From contig NZ_CP065546.1 of NCBI RefSeq assembly GCF_015999545.1, positions 248,001 to 312,000 of the forward strand: a stretch of 64,000 bases of DNA, given 5' to 3'. Shown one piece after another: positions 1 through 7,670 of this stretch (position 1 is the stretch's first letter; each line of letters opens with the position of its first letter). A program made the position numbers and the translations under genes. The notes below the pieces were generated by a model, which was not told the origin of the DNA, did not search any database, and saw only the letters and a program-made list of their open reading frames with translations. Origin of the DNA: Lysinibacillus sp. JNUCC-52 (lineage in GTDB: Bacteria > Bacillota > Bacilli > Bacillales_A > Planococcaceae).

Positions 1-69
1 GCAGGAAATCCGTATTTTTATGTGATCGCAACATTTGTTTTGAAAATATGTACGAACTGAGGTGCACGT

Positions 70-843
70 ATGACGAATATTCATGTATGTACAACACAAG
101 AAAAGCAATATGTAGATATGAAGATTTGTAAACTGTCACGAGTTGAAGTTGCCAAGCAGCCTAAAACTAGAATGGTCATTGAAGCTCTTGTTGATCAGTT
201 TTTAGCATCAGGACTTATTCGTAACGAACGTTTATTTAATCAAATATTTTTTAACAAAGATATCATTTGGATTCAAAATGAGGTGTATGACGGTTGTCTT
301 TTTGCTAAAGCAAGCGTGGCGGACGAGCTCAAAACGAAAAAGAACGGCTTTATGATGTACATGCCAACAAATCCAATTGTTTATGAGGTCAATGGTGAGG
401 CGTATCATTTAATAACACGTATTGATTCGATTCGTGCGAAACCAAATTTAGATAGGCTGAATATAGAGCCGAAACCTATTTTAAGTGCTGCGCGAGTCAA
501 TGATTTACTATGCTCAATGGTTATGCGTTTTTATATTACCTATTTAGAAGACTTGTCGTTAGTCGTTCATACAAATCAAGATACTAATAAAATATTAGAT
601 TTAATAAAATATGTAAAGCATGAATACCAACACTTTCTTGAAAGTGTGAAAGAATTAAATGACTATCATTTAAATTGGCACCCACGAGGTAATGGTCATC
701 AATTATTGCTTCAACTGATCGAGCAATTACAAATTTTAAAGAGTAAACCTGGCACGGTTCTTGTAGATTTTACGAATAGTAATGGTTATGTAATTGTGGA
801 ATCGGCAAATAGCTTTGTTGCGAAAGTAAAGAAAGCTTTATAG
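70..843 (+). CDS. hypothetical protein, 257 aa
   Basis: I do not recognise this protein. It is soluble-looking, with no signal peptide or membrane segment, and has a mixed alpha/beta composition and a lysine-rich C-terminus. The ATG at 70 follows a GAGGTG ribosome binding site at a good distance, and the frame is open to TAG at 841-843, directly before a strong hairpin terminator, so it is very likely a real gene. The upstream neighbour lies outside the window. The downstream gene is convergent. No catalytic motif could be identified, so no function is proposed. Confidence 0.75.
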   Translation: MTNIHVCTTQEKQYVDMKICKLSRVEVAKQPKTRMVIEALVDQFLASGLIRNERLFNQIFFNKDIIWIQNEVYDGCLFAKASVADELKTKKNGFMMYMPTNPIVYEVNGEAYHLITRIDSIRAKPNLDRLNIEPKPILSAARVNDLLCSMVMRFYITYLEDLSLVVHTNQDTNKILDLIKYVKHEYQHFLESVKELNDYHLNWHPRGNGHQLLLQLIEQLQILKSKPGTVLVDFTNSNGYVIVESANSFVAKVKKAL

Positions 844-852
844 GAAATATAA

Positions 853-890
853 AAGGCATCGAGATGTTCTCGATGCCTTCAGTTATTTTT
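853..890 (+). terminator. intrinsic terminator after the 257-aa gene
   Basis: A perfect 12-bp stem (AAGGCATCGAGA at 853-864 with its complement at 868-879) closes a 3-nt loop. An imperfect T-rich run follows. It lies 10 bases after the stop codon of the upstream gene. Confidence 0.7.
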
Positions 891-930
891 TAAGGAGAAT
901 AATATTGATGGATATTGCGGATAACTTTTG

Positions 931-1008
931 AAACCGCCGATAAAAGCCTAGGAATCGCCGATAGAACCGTTGAAACCGCCGATAAACCACTAAAAATCGC
1001 TGTGTTGC
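931..1008. repeat. 21-bp phased GCCGATA repeats, locus 1
   Basis: The core CGCCGATA occurs at 935-942, 956-963 and 977-984, exactly 21 bp apart. A degenerate copy (CGCTGTGT) falls in the same phase at 998. A related but out-of-phase GCGGATA lies at 917-923. The units share the form AAYCGCCGATARAA plus a variable tail. The array sits between two convergent genes. The same core and period recur near 15.0-15.1 kb. Confidence 0.75.
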
Positions 1009-1033
1009 TATAGAAATGTGTGTCGTTGTTTAA

Positions 1034-2971
1034 TTACAAGCAATGCATGGCTTCTTTTGCGTCATACCAAGGAACGGAATAGCCCTTACCCTTCGCACAA
1101 AAAATACTAGACGATGAATAGTCGGGATCAGCTTGCTTATTGTAATTGATTTGCGCTATTACTTCTTCACTATTATGGCATTTATCATAGCCATCAAATT
1201 GTAACGATATTGATCCTTTGCCGTTCGTATAAGCAGCGAAAGTAGTACTATAATGCATAAATGTTGCAACAGGAACGCGTCCTGTTAATGTTACTTGTTC
1301 CTCTGTTAAGACGGGTGCATCAAATGTACCGTCTGCTTGCTGGATATCGTTCATCATACGACCGATAAAATCATTCGATGCTTTCAATTTGAAGCGATAA
1401 TACGGTTCAAGCAATATATTTTCGGCTTGTTCCAGCCCTTGTCGAAGTGCACGGAAAGTTGCTTCGCGGAAATCGCCTCCCTCTGTATGCTTGATATGGG
1501 CACGTCCTGTCAAAAGGGTGAAGCGTATATCCGTAACGGGGGAGCCTGTTAAAAGACCGTGATGCTCTCGCTCAAATAGATGTTTTTCAATTAGTCGTTG
1601 ATTGCCAACTGATAAATCATCAGCATGACAAGCGTTAACAAACGTGTTTCCTGTACCTCGAATATTTGGCTCCATTAATAGGTGAACCTCTGCATAATGT
1701 TTTAACGGCTCAAAATGACCGTATCCTGTTACAGTTGTTGCAATTGTTTCCATATATAAAATTTTAGGTTCACCAAAAGTAATAGTAAGTGAAAAGCGAC
1801 TTTTTAACACTTCAGCAAGCACTTCAAGCTGAATAACACCCATAATATGTACATGGATTTCTTGAAACTTCTCATGCCATACGACGCGCAACGACGGTTC
1901 TTCGGCTTCGAGCAAACGGAATACTTGTAATACTTCTTTTATATGCTGCTGCCCATCATACTGTACTTTAGCTTGTAAAGTCGGCACTAGCTCATATGGC
2001 TGAGGAGTCATTGTACTACCTAAAATATCACCGATTTTTGCTAGACTTAGCCCTTTTACAGCGAAAATTTCTCCAGCTTGCACTTTTTGTGTTGTGACAA
2101 AACGACTTCCATTATATAAGCGGATTTCAGTTACTTTTTCAGTCATATCACCAAATGTAAAGTCTTGGCGTGTATGTAAAGTTCCTTCTAAAGCTTTGAT
2201 AAAGGTTAAACGTTGCATGCCATCATGACGGATTTTAAATACTTCACCTTGAAATGGTCGTTGATGGTCGAATTGCGTTTCTGTAAGTAGGGGTAGCTGT
2301 GATAAAAATTCTTTTATTCCAATATCCTTTAAAGCAGCACCAGTAAAGCAAGGAAATGCTTGCTCTTGTTTAATGAACTTTTGCAACTGCATTAGGCATG
2401 TTTGTGCATCGAGAGTTTCTGTCAAAAAGGCATCGAGTAGTTGTTCATCACGCTCAGCTAGCCACTCAGCAATGTGGTTTGGTACGTAATCTGCACACAA
2501 TGGATCGTTTATTAAAAGTACATGCTCCGAACATTCTTTTTGAAGCTGTCCCACAACGGCACCCACATCAGCACCCTCACGATCTATCTTATTTATAAAG
2601 AAGAAGGTTGGTACGTTATATTGGCGTAGCAATTGCCACACTGTTTCAGTATGACCTTGTACACCTTCTACAGCGCTTACGATAATGATAGCGTAATCCA
2701 TTACACGAATTGCACGTTCCATTTCAGGTGAAAAGTCGACATGCCCAGGCGTATCTATTAACGTATAGATATCACTTCCAATTTCCATCCTCCCTTGTTC
2801 AGCAAAGATGGTAATGCCACGAGCTTGCTCGATTGAATGATTATCCAAAAAAGTATCTTGATGATCGACTCTTCCGCGCGTTTGAATACTATTCGTGTGG
2901 AAGAGTAGTTGTTCACAAAAGGTTGTTTTTCCTGCATCGACATGTGCGAGCACACCAATCGTTTTATACAT
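1034..2971 (-). CDS. TetM/EF-G-like ribosomal-protection type GTPase
   Basis: This is a translation-factor GTPase of the TetM/TetO/EF-G superfamily, 645 aa, close to the roughly 640 aa of ribosomal-protection proteins. The GTPase signatures are near the N-terminus: AHVDAGKTT (P-loop, residues 9-17), an ARGIT switch-I motif, DTPGH (switch II) and NKID. EF-G-like domains II-V follow, including a long C-terminal part. Known relatives bind the ribosome and either displace tetracycline or act as housekeeping paralogs, so resistance cannot be read from sequence alone. The ATG follows a GAGGA ribosome binding site. The gene is monocistronic, and its 5' end faces the cobalamin riboswitch unit. Confidence 0.85.
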   Translation of the reverse strand: MYKTIGVLAHVDAGKTTFCEQLLFHTNSIQTRGRVDHQDTFLDNHSIEQARGITIFAEQGRMEIGSDIYTLIDTPGHVDFSPEMERAIRVMDYAIIIVSAVEGVQGHTETVWQLLRQYNVPTFFFINKIDREGADVGAVVGQLQKECSEHVLLINDPLCADYVPNHIAEWLAERDEQLLDAFLTETLDAQTCLMQLQKFIKQEQAFPCFTGAALKDIGIKEFLSQLPLLTETQFDHQRPFQGEVFKIRHDGMQRLTFIKALEGTLHTRQDFTFGDMTEKVTEIRLYNGSRFVTTQKVQAGEIFAVKGLSLAKIGDILGSTMTPQPYELVPTLQAKVQYDGQQHIKEVLQVFRLLEAEEPSLRVVWHEKFQEIHVHIMGVIQLEVLAEVLKSRFSLTITFGEPKILYMETIATTVTGYGHFEPLKHYAEVHLLMEPNIRGTGNTFVNACHADDLSVGNQRLIEKHLFEREHHGLLTGSPVTDIRFTLLTGRAHIKHTEGGDFREATFRALRQGLEQAENILLEPYYRFKLKASNDFIGRMMNDIQQADGTFDAPVLTEEQVTLTGRVPVATFMHYSTTFAAYTNGKGSISLQFDGYDKCHNSEEVIAQINYNKQADPDYSSSSIFCAKGKGYSVPWYDAKEAMHCL

Positions 2972-3163
2972 AAAAAATCCTCATTTCTATTTTTCCTATA
3001 CGCTCATTGTAACAGATTCAGCTAAAAAACATTTCGTGTTTAATAGTGCTCGTTCATGTTAAAATAGTAGTAAATAATTCATAATTATTAGTTATGGATT
3101 TTTTGTGTGATTGAAAACAAAAATTAGTTCTGCTAGGCTATTTTTATAACTTAATACTGCTAT

Positions 3164-3324
3164 ATATTGGTGCAAATGGTTTTTGCCATTTGCTTAAAAG
3201 GGAAATCGGTGTAAATCCGATGCTGTCCCGCAACTGTAAATGGGGAGTTTATACAACAGTCACTGTAGTTTAACTATGGGAAGACGTATAAATGTTGAAC
3301 CTAAGCCAGGATACCTGCCAATAT
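3164..3324 (+). promoter_or_regulatory. cobalamin (B12) riboswitch
   Basis: The conserved cobalamin-aptamer blocks occur in order: a GGTGCAAATGG start, GGGAA, CGGTG-AAATCCG, GCTGTCCCGCAACTGTAA, a CACTG element, GGGAAG and AGCCAGGATACCTGCC. The P1 stem is closed by ATATTGG (3164-3170) with CCAATAT (3318-3324). The element precedes a terminator hairpin and the binding-protein gene at 3563, as expected for B12-repressed transcription. Confidence 0.93.
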
Positions 3325-3396
3325 GTATTTTTTACTTAATACCACGAGGATGGGAATAGTGATTGGTTCATTAACCATTGTTTTTTCACTATGTCG

Positions 3397-3423
3397 CCCT
3401 CTTGGAAACAAGAGGGTTTTTTT
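3397..3423 (+). terminator. riboswitch expression-platform terminator
   Basis: A CCCTCTTG stem (3397-3404) pairs with CAAGAGGG (3409-3416) and is followed by a run of T, giving a canonical intrinsic terminator. It lies between the cobalamin aptamer and the first gene, so it is the probable switch point. Another imperfect hairpin, ATAGTGA with TCACTAT, lies at about 3356-3393 and may serve as an alternative structure. Confidence 0.85.
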
Positions 3424-3562
3424 GTGTCTTTTTGAAGAATAGTAGCATGTTGAGTTTTCAATTTATATTAAGAAAAGTCAAGAATAAGCCGTGATCAGTA
3501 GCTAAGAAGTCTTTGATTTCTAACTATATAATGAAAAATTACAAACTAAAGGAGAAACAAAC

Positions 3563-4546
3563 ATGAAGAAATGGAAAGGCATGTGGTTAGTTCTTGCCAT
3601 TGCACTATTAAGTATTTTAGGGGCATGTAGTGCAAAAAATGATTCACAAAGTGAAAATATCGAACCAGCACAAACAGGAGCAAAAGAAGTAACCATTGAA
3701 AATAATGAGACGACGCAAGTTTATAAAGATGCACCGAAAAAAGCGATTAGCTTAAATCAACACGTAACAGAAATTATGCTAGCACTAGGCTTAGAAGATT
3801 CAATGGTGGGTACTGCCTATTTAGATGATAAAATTTATGAACCTTTACAAGCAGCTTACGATAAAGTACCCGTTATAGCTGAGCAATACCCAACAAAGGA
3901 ACAAGTCATTGATAGTGAAGCAGATTTTTTATACGCTGGGTGGAAAAGTGGTTTTAGTGAAAAGGGTGTTGGTACACCAGAAGAATTAGAGGCACTTGGT
4001 ATTCACACCTATTTACATACTTCTTCAAGTATTACAAAACCAACATTAGACGATATTTTTACGGATATCCGTAATATTGCAAAAATCTTCCGTGTGGAAG
4101 AGCGCGGTGAAGCATTGATTAATCAGATGACAAATGATGTTGATGCTGTACGTGCAAAGTTACCAGAAGAGGATAAAGAACTACGTGTTTTAGTTTACGA
4201 TAGTGGTGATAAGGAAGTTTTTACAGCGGCTCAAAACTTTATGGATGAACTTGTCACAGTAGCGGGCGGTAAAAACATTTTTGGCGATGTCGAATCGGGC
4301 TGGACAACAGTTTCGAAAGAAGAAACTGTTGAACGCAATCCTGAAGTGATTGTCGTAATTGATTATGGTTCCCAAACTGCAGAAGACAAAATTAAATTCC
4401 TGAAAAGTGACCCAGCATTAAAAGAAACAAATGCTGTGAAAAATGAGCGCTTTGTCATTTTACCACTTTCAGCCGCTTCAGAAGGGGTTCGGGCTGCAGA
4501 AGCTATTGAAATTTTAGCAAAAGGTTTTTATCCTGAAAACTTTTAA
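3563..4546 (+). CDS. ABC transporter substrate-binding lipoprotein, BtuF/Fe-siderophore type
   Basis: This is an extracytoplasmic solute-binding protein, 327 aa, of the periplasmic-binding-2 (BtuF/FhuD/FecB) family. The N-terminus is a lipoprotein signal with the lipobox LGAC, predicting an acylated Cys near residue 22. After a linker, the two-lobed fold starts near PKKAISLNQHVTEIMLALG. The start follows AAAGGAGA. The upstream cobalamin riboswitch argues for a corrinoid, possibly cobalamin or an intermediate, as ligand rather than a ferric siderophore. No permease or ATPase gene is adjacent, so the partner BtuCD-type components must be encoded elsewhere. Family is clear; ligand is inferred from the riboswitch. 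Confidence 0.88.
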   Translation: MKKWKGMWLVLAIALLSILGACSAKNDSQSENIEPAQTGAKEVTIENNETTQVYKDAPKKAISLNQHVTEIMLALGLEDSMVGTAYLDDKIYEPLQAAYDKVPVIAEQYPTKEQVIDSEADFLYAGWKSGFSEKGVGTPEELEALGIHTYLHTSSSITKPTLDDIFTDIRNIAKIFRVEERGEALINQMTNDVDAVRAKLPEEDKELRVLVYDSGDKEVFTAAQNFMDELVTVAGGKNIFGDVESGWTTVSKEETVERNPEVIVVIDYGSQTAEDKIKFLKSDPALKETNAVKNERFVILPLSAASEGVRAAEAIEILAKGFYPENF

Positions 4547-4556
4547 ATAACAATCA

Positions 4557-4586
4557 AAAGAGCTAGCTATTTGCTAGCTCTTTTTC
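4557..4586 (+). terminator. hairpin terminator/attenuator between binding protein and siroheme-like gene
   Basis: AAAGAGCTAGC (4557-4567) pairs with GCTAGCTCTTT (4573-4583) across loop TATTT and runs into a T tract. The downstream ribosome binding site begins only three bases after the T tract, so the hairpin may act as partial terminator or processing site. An almost identical hairpin lies at 5357-5384. Confidence 0.75.
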
Positions 4587-4599
4587 ATAAGGAGCACAA

Positions 4600-5274
4600 A
4601 TGATGAATGCCTTTCATTCGAATATACCAGATCGCACATTTGAAAAACTAAATGTTAATGGAAACTTTACACGCCTTGCAGTAAGTCCAGGTATTATCAA
4701 TAAGCATTTTACACCAGCTCAATTTCAAAAAATTGCAGAGATTGTCGGTGAAAGTGGCGCAATTAAATATTCAGCTTCCTATAGTATTCTTTTATCTGTT
4801 CCAACTATAAAAGTAAAGGAGATTATCAATGAGCTTCAAACAGTGGGCTTATATATTGCTAAGCAAGGTCCCATTGTCGCGATAAAAGCTTGTGATTTTT
4901 GTGATGGGGATAAAATGGAGGCGGCTGAAATAACAGAACAACTATACGAAGCACTACAGGAAGAAACTGTGCCTTCTAGACTACGGTTAAATATTAATGG
5001 CTGTGCGTCTGCCTGCTATAATGCAGTATATGATGATATTGGACTTGTTTATCAAAAGGATAGCTTTGATGTTTACTTAGGTGCCGTGCCGATGGGGGCC
5101 CATGCAAAGGCAGGAACACTATTTGCTAAAAGGGTGTCAGTACAAATAATAGAAAGCTTTCTACAACAAATTATTGAGCTGTATCAAAAACATGCACGCC
5201 CAAATGAACCTTTCTATAAGTTTTATCGTAGAACAAATAGCGCCGAATATTGGCAAGCATTAAAGGGAAAGTGA
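4600..5274 (+). CDS. small nitrite/sulfite-reductase-like (siroheme/4Fe-4S) protein
   Basis: This 224-aa protein resembles one half of a nitrite/sulfite reductase. The ferredoxin-like half-domain comes first (residues 10-90), then a siroheme/4Fe-4S region with CDFC near residue 104 and NGCASAC near residue 137. Classical members use C-x5-C and C-x3-C; here the first pair is C-x2-C, so cluster or cofactor binding may differ. Related domains occur in CobG and, as far as I recall, at the C-terminus of the CbiH60 enzyme of Bacillus cobalamin synthesis. Together with the upstream B12 riboswitch this suggests a corrinoid or siroheme-related role rather than assimilation of nitrite. AAGGAG precedes ATG at 4600; the next ATG, at 4603, is also well placed. 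Confidence 0.75.
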   Translation: MMNAFHSNIPDRTFEKLNVNGNFTRLAVSPGIINKHFTPAQFQKIAEIVGESGAIKYSASYSILLSVPTIKVKEIINELQTVGLYIAKQGPIVAIKACDFCDGDKMEAAEITEQLYEALQEETVPSRLRLNINGCASACYNAVYDDIGLVYQKDSFDVYLGAVPMGAHAKAGTLFAKRVSVQIIESFLQQIIELYQKHARPNEPFYKFYRRTNSAEYWQALKGK

Positions 5275-5356
5275 TTCTACTTATTTTATTTCTGCTTAGA
5301 ACATAAGATTCACTGCTTAATAGAGATGATGTTGAATTTCTGCATATACGAAGAAG

Positions 5357-5384
5357 AGAGCTAGCTAAATGCTAGCTCTTTTTC
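5357..5384 (+). terminator. terminator after the siroheme-like gene
   Basis: AGAGCTAGC (5357-5365) pairs with GCTAGCTCT (5371-5379) across TAAAT and is followed by TTTTC. The stem is the same sequence as the hairpin at 4557-4586, and only the loop differs. Confidence 0.8.
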
Positions 5385-5537
5385 AAATGGTAAACAATAT
5401 GAGCAAAGACAGCATTTAGTTGTGCAGATTAACGTTTTTATGGGGAAGTATAAGTCTGAATGAAATGTAAATTTAGATTAAAATAATCAAAAATAGGGAA
5501 AGATAAGGACGGCAATCTAAAAATAGGGGGCGAAGAA

Positions 5538-6032
5538 ATGACGACAATAAACGCTCATAAAAACAAACAAGTTTATGTAAGTCGAAATTTACTGTCAGGG
5601 TTTTTATTTGGGATAGGTCTAGTAGCTTTTATAGACGAGACTATTTTTCATCAACTATTTCGCTGGCATCATTTTTATGATAAGTCGACAACGGATATTG
5701 GCTTGATTTCTGATGGGATATTCCATGCGATTAGTTGGTTTGCAACTATTGCAGGATTATTTTTACTTGCAGATATTCGTCGTAAAAGTGGTTTTTGGTT
5801 GAAGAGATGGATGGGTGGTTTGATGCTAGGAGCAGGCGGCTTCCAATTATATGATGGGATTATTCAACATAAACTAATGCGAATACACCAGATTAGGTAT
5901 GTTGAAAATGTCATCATCTACGATATCATTTGGAATGTCATTGCGGCTATTATCCTCATTATAGGACTTTATCTTACCATTCGCACTAGCAACAACAAAA
6001 TAAAAGCAAAGGCTATTACTGATGAACGCTAA
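5538..6032 (+). CDS. DUF2243 membrane protein
   Basis: A 164-aa integral membrane protein with about four hydrophobic segments and the family pattern GFLFGIGLVAFIDETIFHQLFRWHHFYD near residues 20-50. The histidines and the acidic pair in that block are typical of DUF2243 proteins, whose biochemical role is not established. It overlaps the following CtaG-like gene by 11 bases, so the two are translated from one message and probably work together in cytochrome oxidase or copper-related assembly. The ATG follows GGGGGCGA. Terminators lie before and after the pair. Confidence 0.85.
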   Translation: MTTINAHKNKQVYVSRNLLSGFLFGIGLVAFIDETIFHQLFRWHHFYDKSTTDIGLISDGIFHAISWFATIAGLFLLADIRRKSGFWLKRWMGGLMLGAGGFQLYDGIIQHKLMRIHQIRYVENVIIYDIIWNVIAAIILIIGLYLTIRTSNNKIKAKAITDER

Positions 6033-6846
6033 CCATCATCAAATAGCCGAGAGTAGTCATAGTCAAAATCTTTTCGGAATAATACATCCTCAACTAATTT
6101 TTTTTATTGTATTTATTACTATATTGTTATTGTATATTTTGGCCGCAGTGATGACGAATCGTAAATATAAAAAATGGCCACATTATCGTATTGCAAGCTT
6201 TATTTTAGGGGTTTTATTGGCGATTCTTGCTGTTGTTGGTCCTTTAGCGAATCGTGCTACGGTAGATTTTACAGCACACATGTTTAGCCATTTACTTTTG
6301 GGTATGCTAGCACCGTTACTTATTGCTCTCGGCGCACCAATGACCCTATTACTTAGAACTTTAAGCACCCGATTAGCGCGGAAGCTTTCAAGTATGCTAA
6401 AAAGTTGGACTGCAAGGATACTTACGCATCCAATAATCACTTCCTTACTGAATATCGGTGGTCTTTGGATATTGTACACGACTAACCTATATTCATTAAT
6501 GCACGACAATAGTCTAATACATCTATTTGTCCATTTACATGTATTTATAGCAGGCTATCTATTTACAATTTCTATTATCTATTTTGATTCTGTAAATCAT
6601 AGAAAATCCTTTATGTACAGGGCGATTGTCTTAATTATTGCATTAGCAGGACATGGAATATTGTCTAAGTATATTTATGCTCAACCTCCTAAAGGTGTTC
6701 CGATAGAACAAGCAGAAATCGGAAGTATGGTTATGTACTATGGTGGAGATGTAATTGATGCCATAATAATTTTTATCCTTTGTTTGCAATGGTATAAGGC
6801 AGTAAGACCAAGAAATCATGAACTGCAAACAGTAAAGGCACATTAA
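6022..6846 (+). CDS. ctaG: cytochrome c oxidase assembly factor CtaG family (caa3_CtaG)
   Basis: This is a polytopic membrane protein of 274 aa with about seven hydrophobic segments. It carries the conserved histidines of the CtaG family: HMFSHLLLGMLAPLLIALGAP near residue 90, HLFVHLHVFIAGY near 170, and a later GHGILSKYIY block. Members support assembly of the caa3-type oxidase, probably by handling the copper centre. Translation is coupled to the upstream DUF2243 gene (overlap 6022-6032). The start ATG lies inside the end of that gene and is preceded by AAAGG. The family assignment is firm; the exact role here is inferred from relatives. Confidence 0.85.
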   Translation: MNANHHQIAESSHSQNLFGIIHPQLIFFIVFITILLLYILAAVMTNRKYKKWPHYRIASFILGVLLAILAVVGPLANRATVDFTAHMFSHLLLGMLAPLLIALGAPMTLLLRTLSTRLARKLSSMLKSWTARILTHPIITSLLNIGGLWILYTTNLYSLMHDNSLIHLFVHLHVFIAGYLFTISIIYFDSVNHRKSFMYRAIVLIIALAGHGILSKYIYAQPPKGVPIEQAEIGSMVMYYGGDVIDAIIIFILCLQWYKAVRPRNHELQTVKAH

Positions 6847-6860
6847 CAGTGAATCAAAGA

Positions 6861-6893
6861 AAGAGTGACTCTAGCGGAGTTACTCTTTTTTAG
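6861..6893 (+). terminator. terminator after ctaG
   Basis: AAGAGTGACTC (6861-6871) pairs with GAGTTACTCTT (6877-6887), with one G-T pair, followed by six T in all. It matches the hairpin at 7640-7670 in sequence, including the TTTTTTAGT tail. Confidence 0.85.
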
Positions 6894-7222
6894 TGTAGTT
6901 TTTGAAGTTTCTATTATTGAGAATTTTTAGTTCAGTTATTAAAATAAAAATATAATCATGTGGTTAAATACTATCATAATGGTTCATTTTCATAACTCTA
7001 AGTTTTGTCCTCCATTTTCGCTAGGCGTTTTCCATGAGCATCCAGATTTTACTCGAACAGCTAACATTCTAACATCCCAGTCTAGCCTTTTGATGAGCCA
7101 TAATAATGGTATTTTACCTAATAAAATATCGAAAGGGGCTAAGATTAGATAAAAAATAAGTTCGTTCTAAATGATTTGAAGAAGATAAAGGGTATTTTAG
7201 CTGTTCATGTGATTGGGAGCTT
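6894..7222. other. gene-poor AT-rich stretch
   Basis: No convincing gene is seen. A 64-codon frame at 6958-7152 lacks a ribosome binding site and protein-like composition. The stretch lies inside a block flanked by two similar terminators, described in the findings. Confidence 0.5.
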
Positions 7223-7330
7223 GTCGCTTATATAGATAGAAATTTTCATAGAATGGGACTTAAAGAAAAACTATTTGCTTCTGCGATAAAAATATATTTT
7301 AATAAAAACTTATGTAATCCGTTGAAATAA
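7223..7330 (+). pseudogene. possible GNAT acetyltransferase C-terminal fragment
   Basis: Conceptual translation of 7223-7330 gives about 35 residues beginning VAYIDRNFHRMGLKEKLF, which resembles the acetyl-CoA-binding loop and following helix of GNAT N-acetyltransferases (the R-x-x-G-x-G/A type turn). There is no start codon or upstream domain, so this would be a 3' remnant. The match is short and the call is tentative. Confidence 0.35.
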
Positions 7331-7342
7331 GGAATGGTTAAA

Positions 7343-7579
7343 ATGGTGAAAGCATTAGCTGTAAGTACGATTATTATTTCTTTATTACTTTGGGTACCGA
7401 ATATTGTGTTTCAAAAACCATCAACTTTATGGATTTTCACGTTTGTATTATCAGGCATAGGTATTGTCTTAGCTGCATGCGTTAAATCTAAAATTTTAAT
7501 TATAGGGAATATCATCACATTCTTAAGTTTTTTTATCCTAATGTTTTTAGGTTATATTTTTGTTTTTTTAACAAAGTAA
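7343..7579 (+). CDS. small hydrophobic membrane protein, 78 aa
   Basis: I do not recognise this protein. It has about three hydrophobic helices (near residues 2-20, 28-48 and 53-75) and almost no soluble part. Of the two in-frame ATGs, 7343 is preferred because AAGGA lies nine bases upstream; the ATG at 7334 would overlap that site. A strong hairpin follows the stop. The high hydrophobicity and good ribosome binding site support expression. Confidence 0.6.
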   Translation: MVKALAVSTIIISLLLWVPNIVFQKPSTLWIFTFVLSGIGIVLAACVKSKILIIGNIITFLSFFILMFLGYIFVFLTK

Positions 7580-7600
7580 TGGATACTTGCTTCAAAAAAA

Positions 7601-7633
7601 GTAGACAAAGTTGAATAACTCGACTTTGTCTAC
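7601..7633. terminator. perfect 11-bp inverted repeat
   Basis: GTAGACAAAGT (7601-7611) is the exact complement of ACTTTGTCTAC (7623-7633). It lies just upstream of a second hairpin with a T tract, in a tail-to-tail intergenic region. It could terminate transcription from either side, though no long T tract follows it directly. Confidence 0.55.
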
Positions 7634-7639
7634 AGTCTA

Positions 7640-7670
7640 AGAGTGACTTGATGTAAGTCGCTCTTTTTTA
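7640..7670 (+). terminator. terminator after the small membrane protein gene
   Basis: AGAGTGACTT (7640-7649) pairs with AAGTCGCTCT (7655-7664), followed by six T. It closely resembles the terminator at 6861-6893. Confidence 0.8.

Noticed and set aside
931..1008. The GCCGATA repeats as sigma-D promoters
   Set aside because: The core matches the -10 element, but the spacing to TAAA is 12 instead of 15, the arrays lie between convergent gene ends, and no gene starts nearby.
1337..2598. Plus-strand frames opposite the TetM-like gene
   Set aside because: They lack ribosome binding sites and lie antisense to a gene with clear protein motifs.
6958..7152. 64-codon frame after ctaG
   Set aside because: It has no ribosome binding site and an unlikely amino-acid composition.
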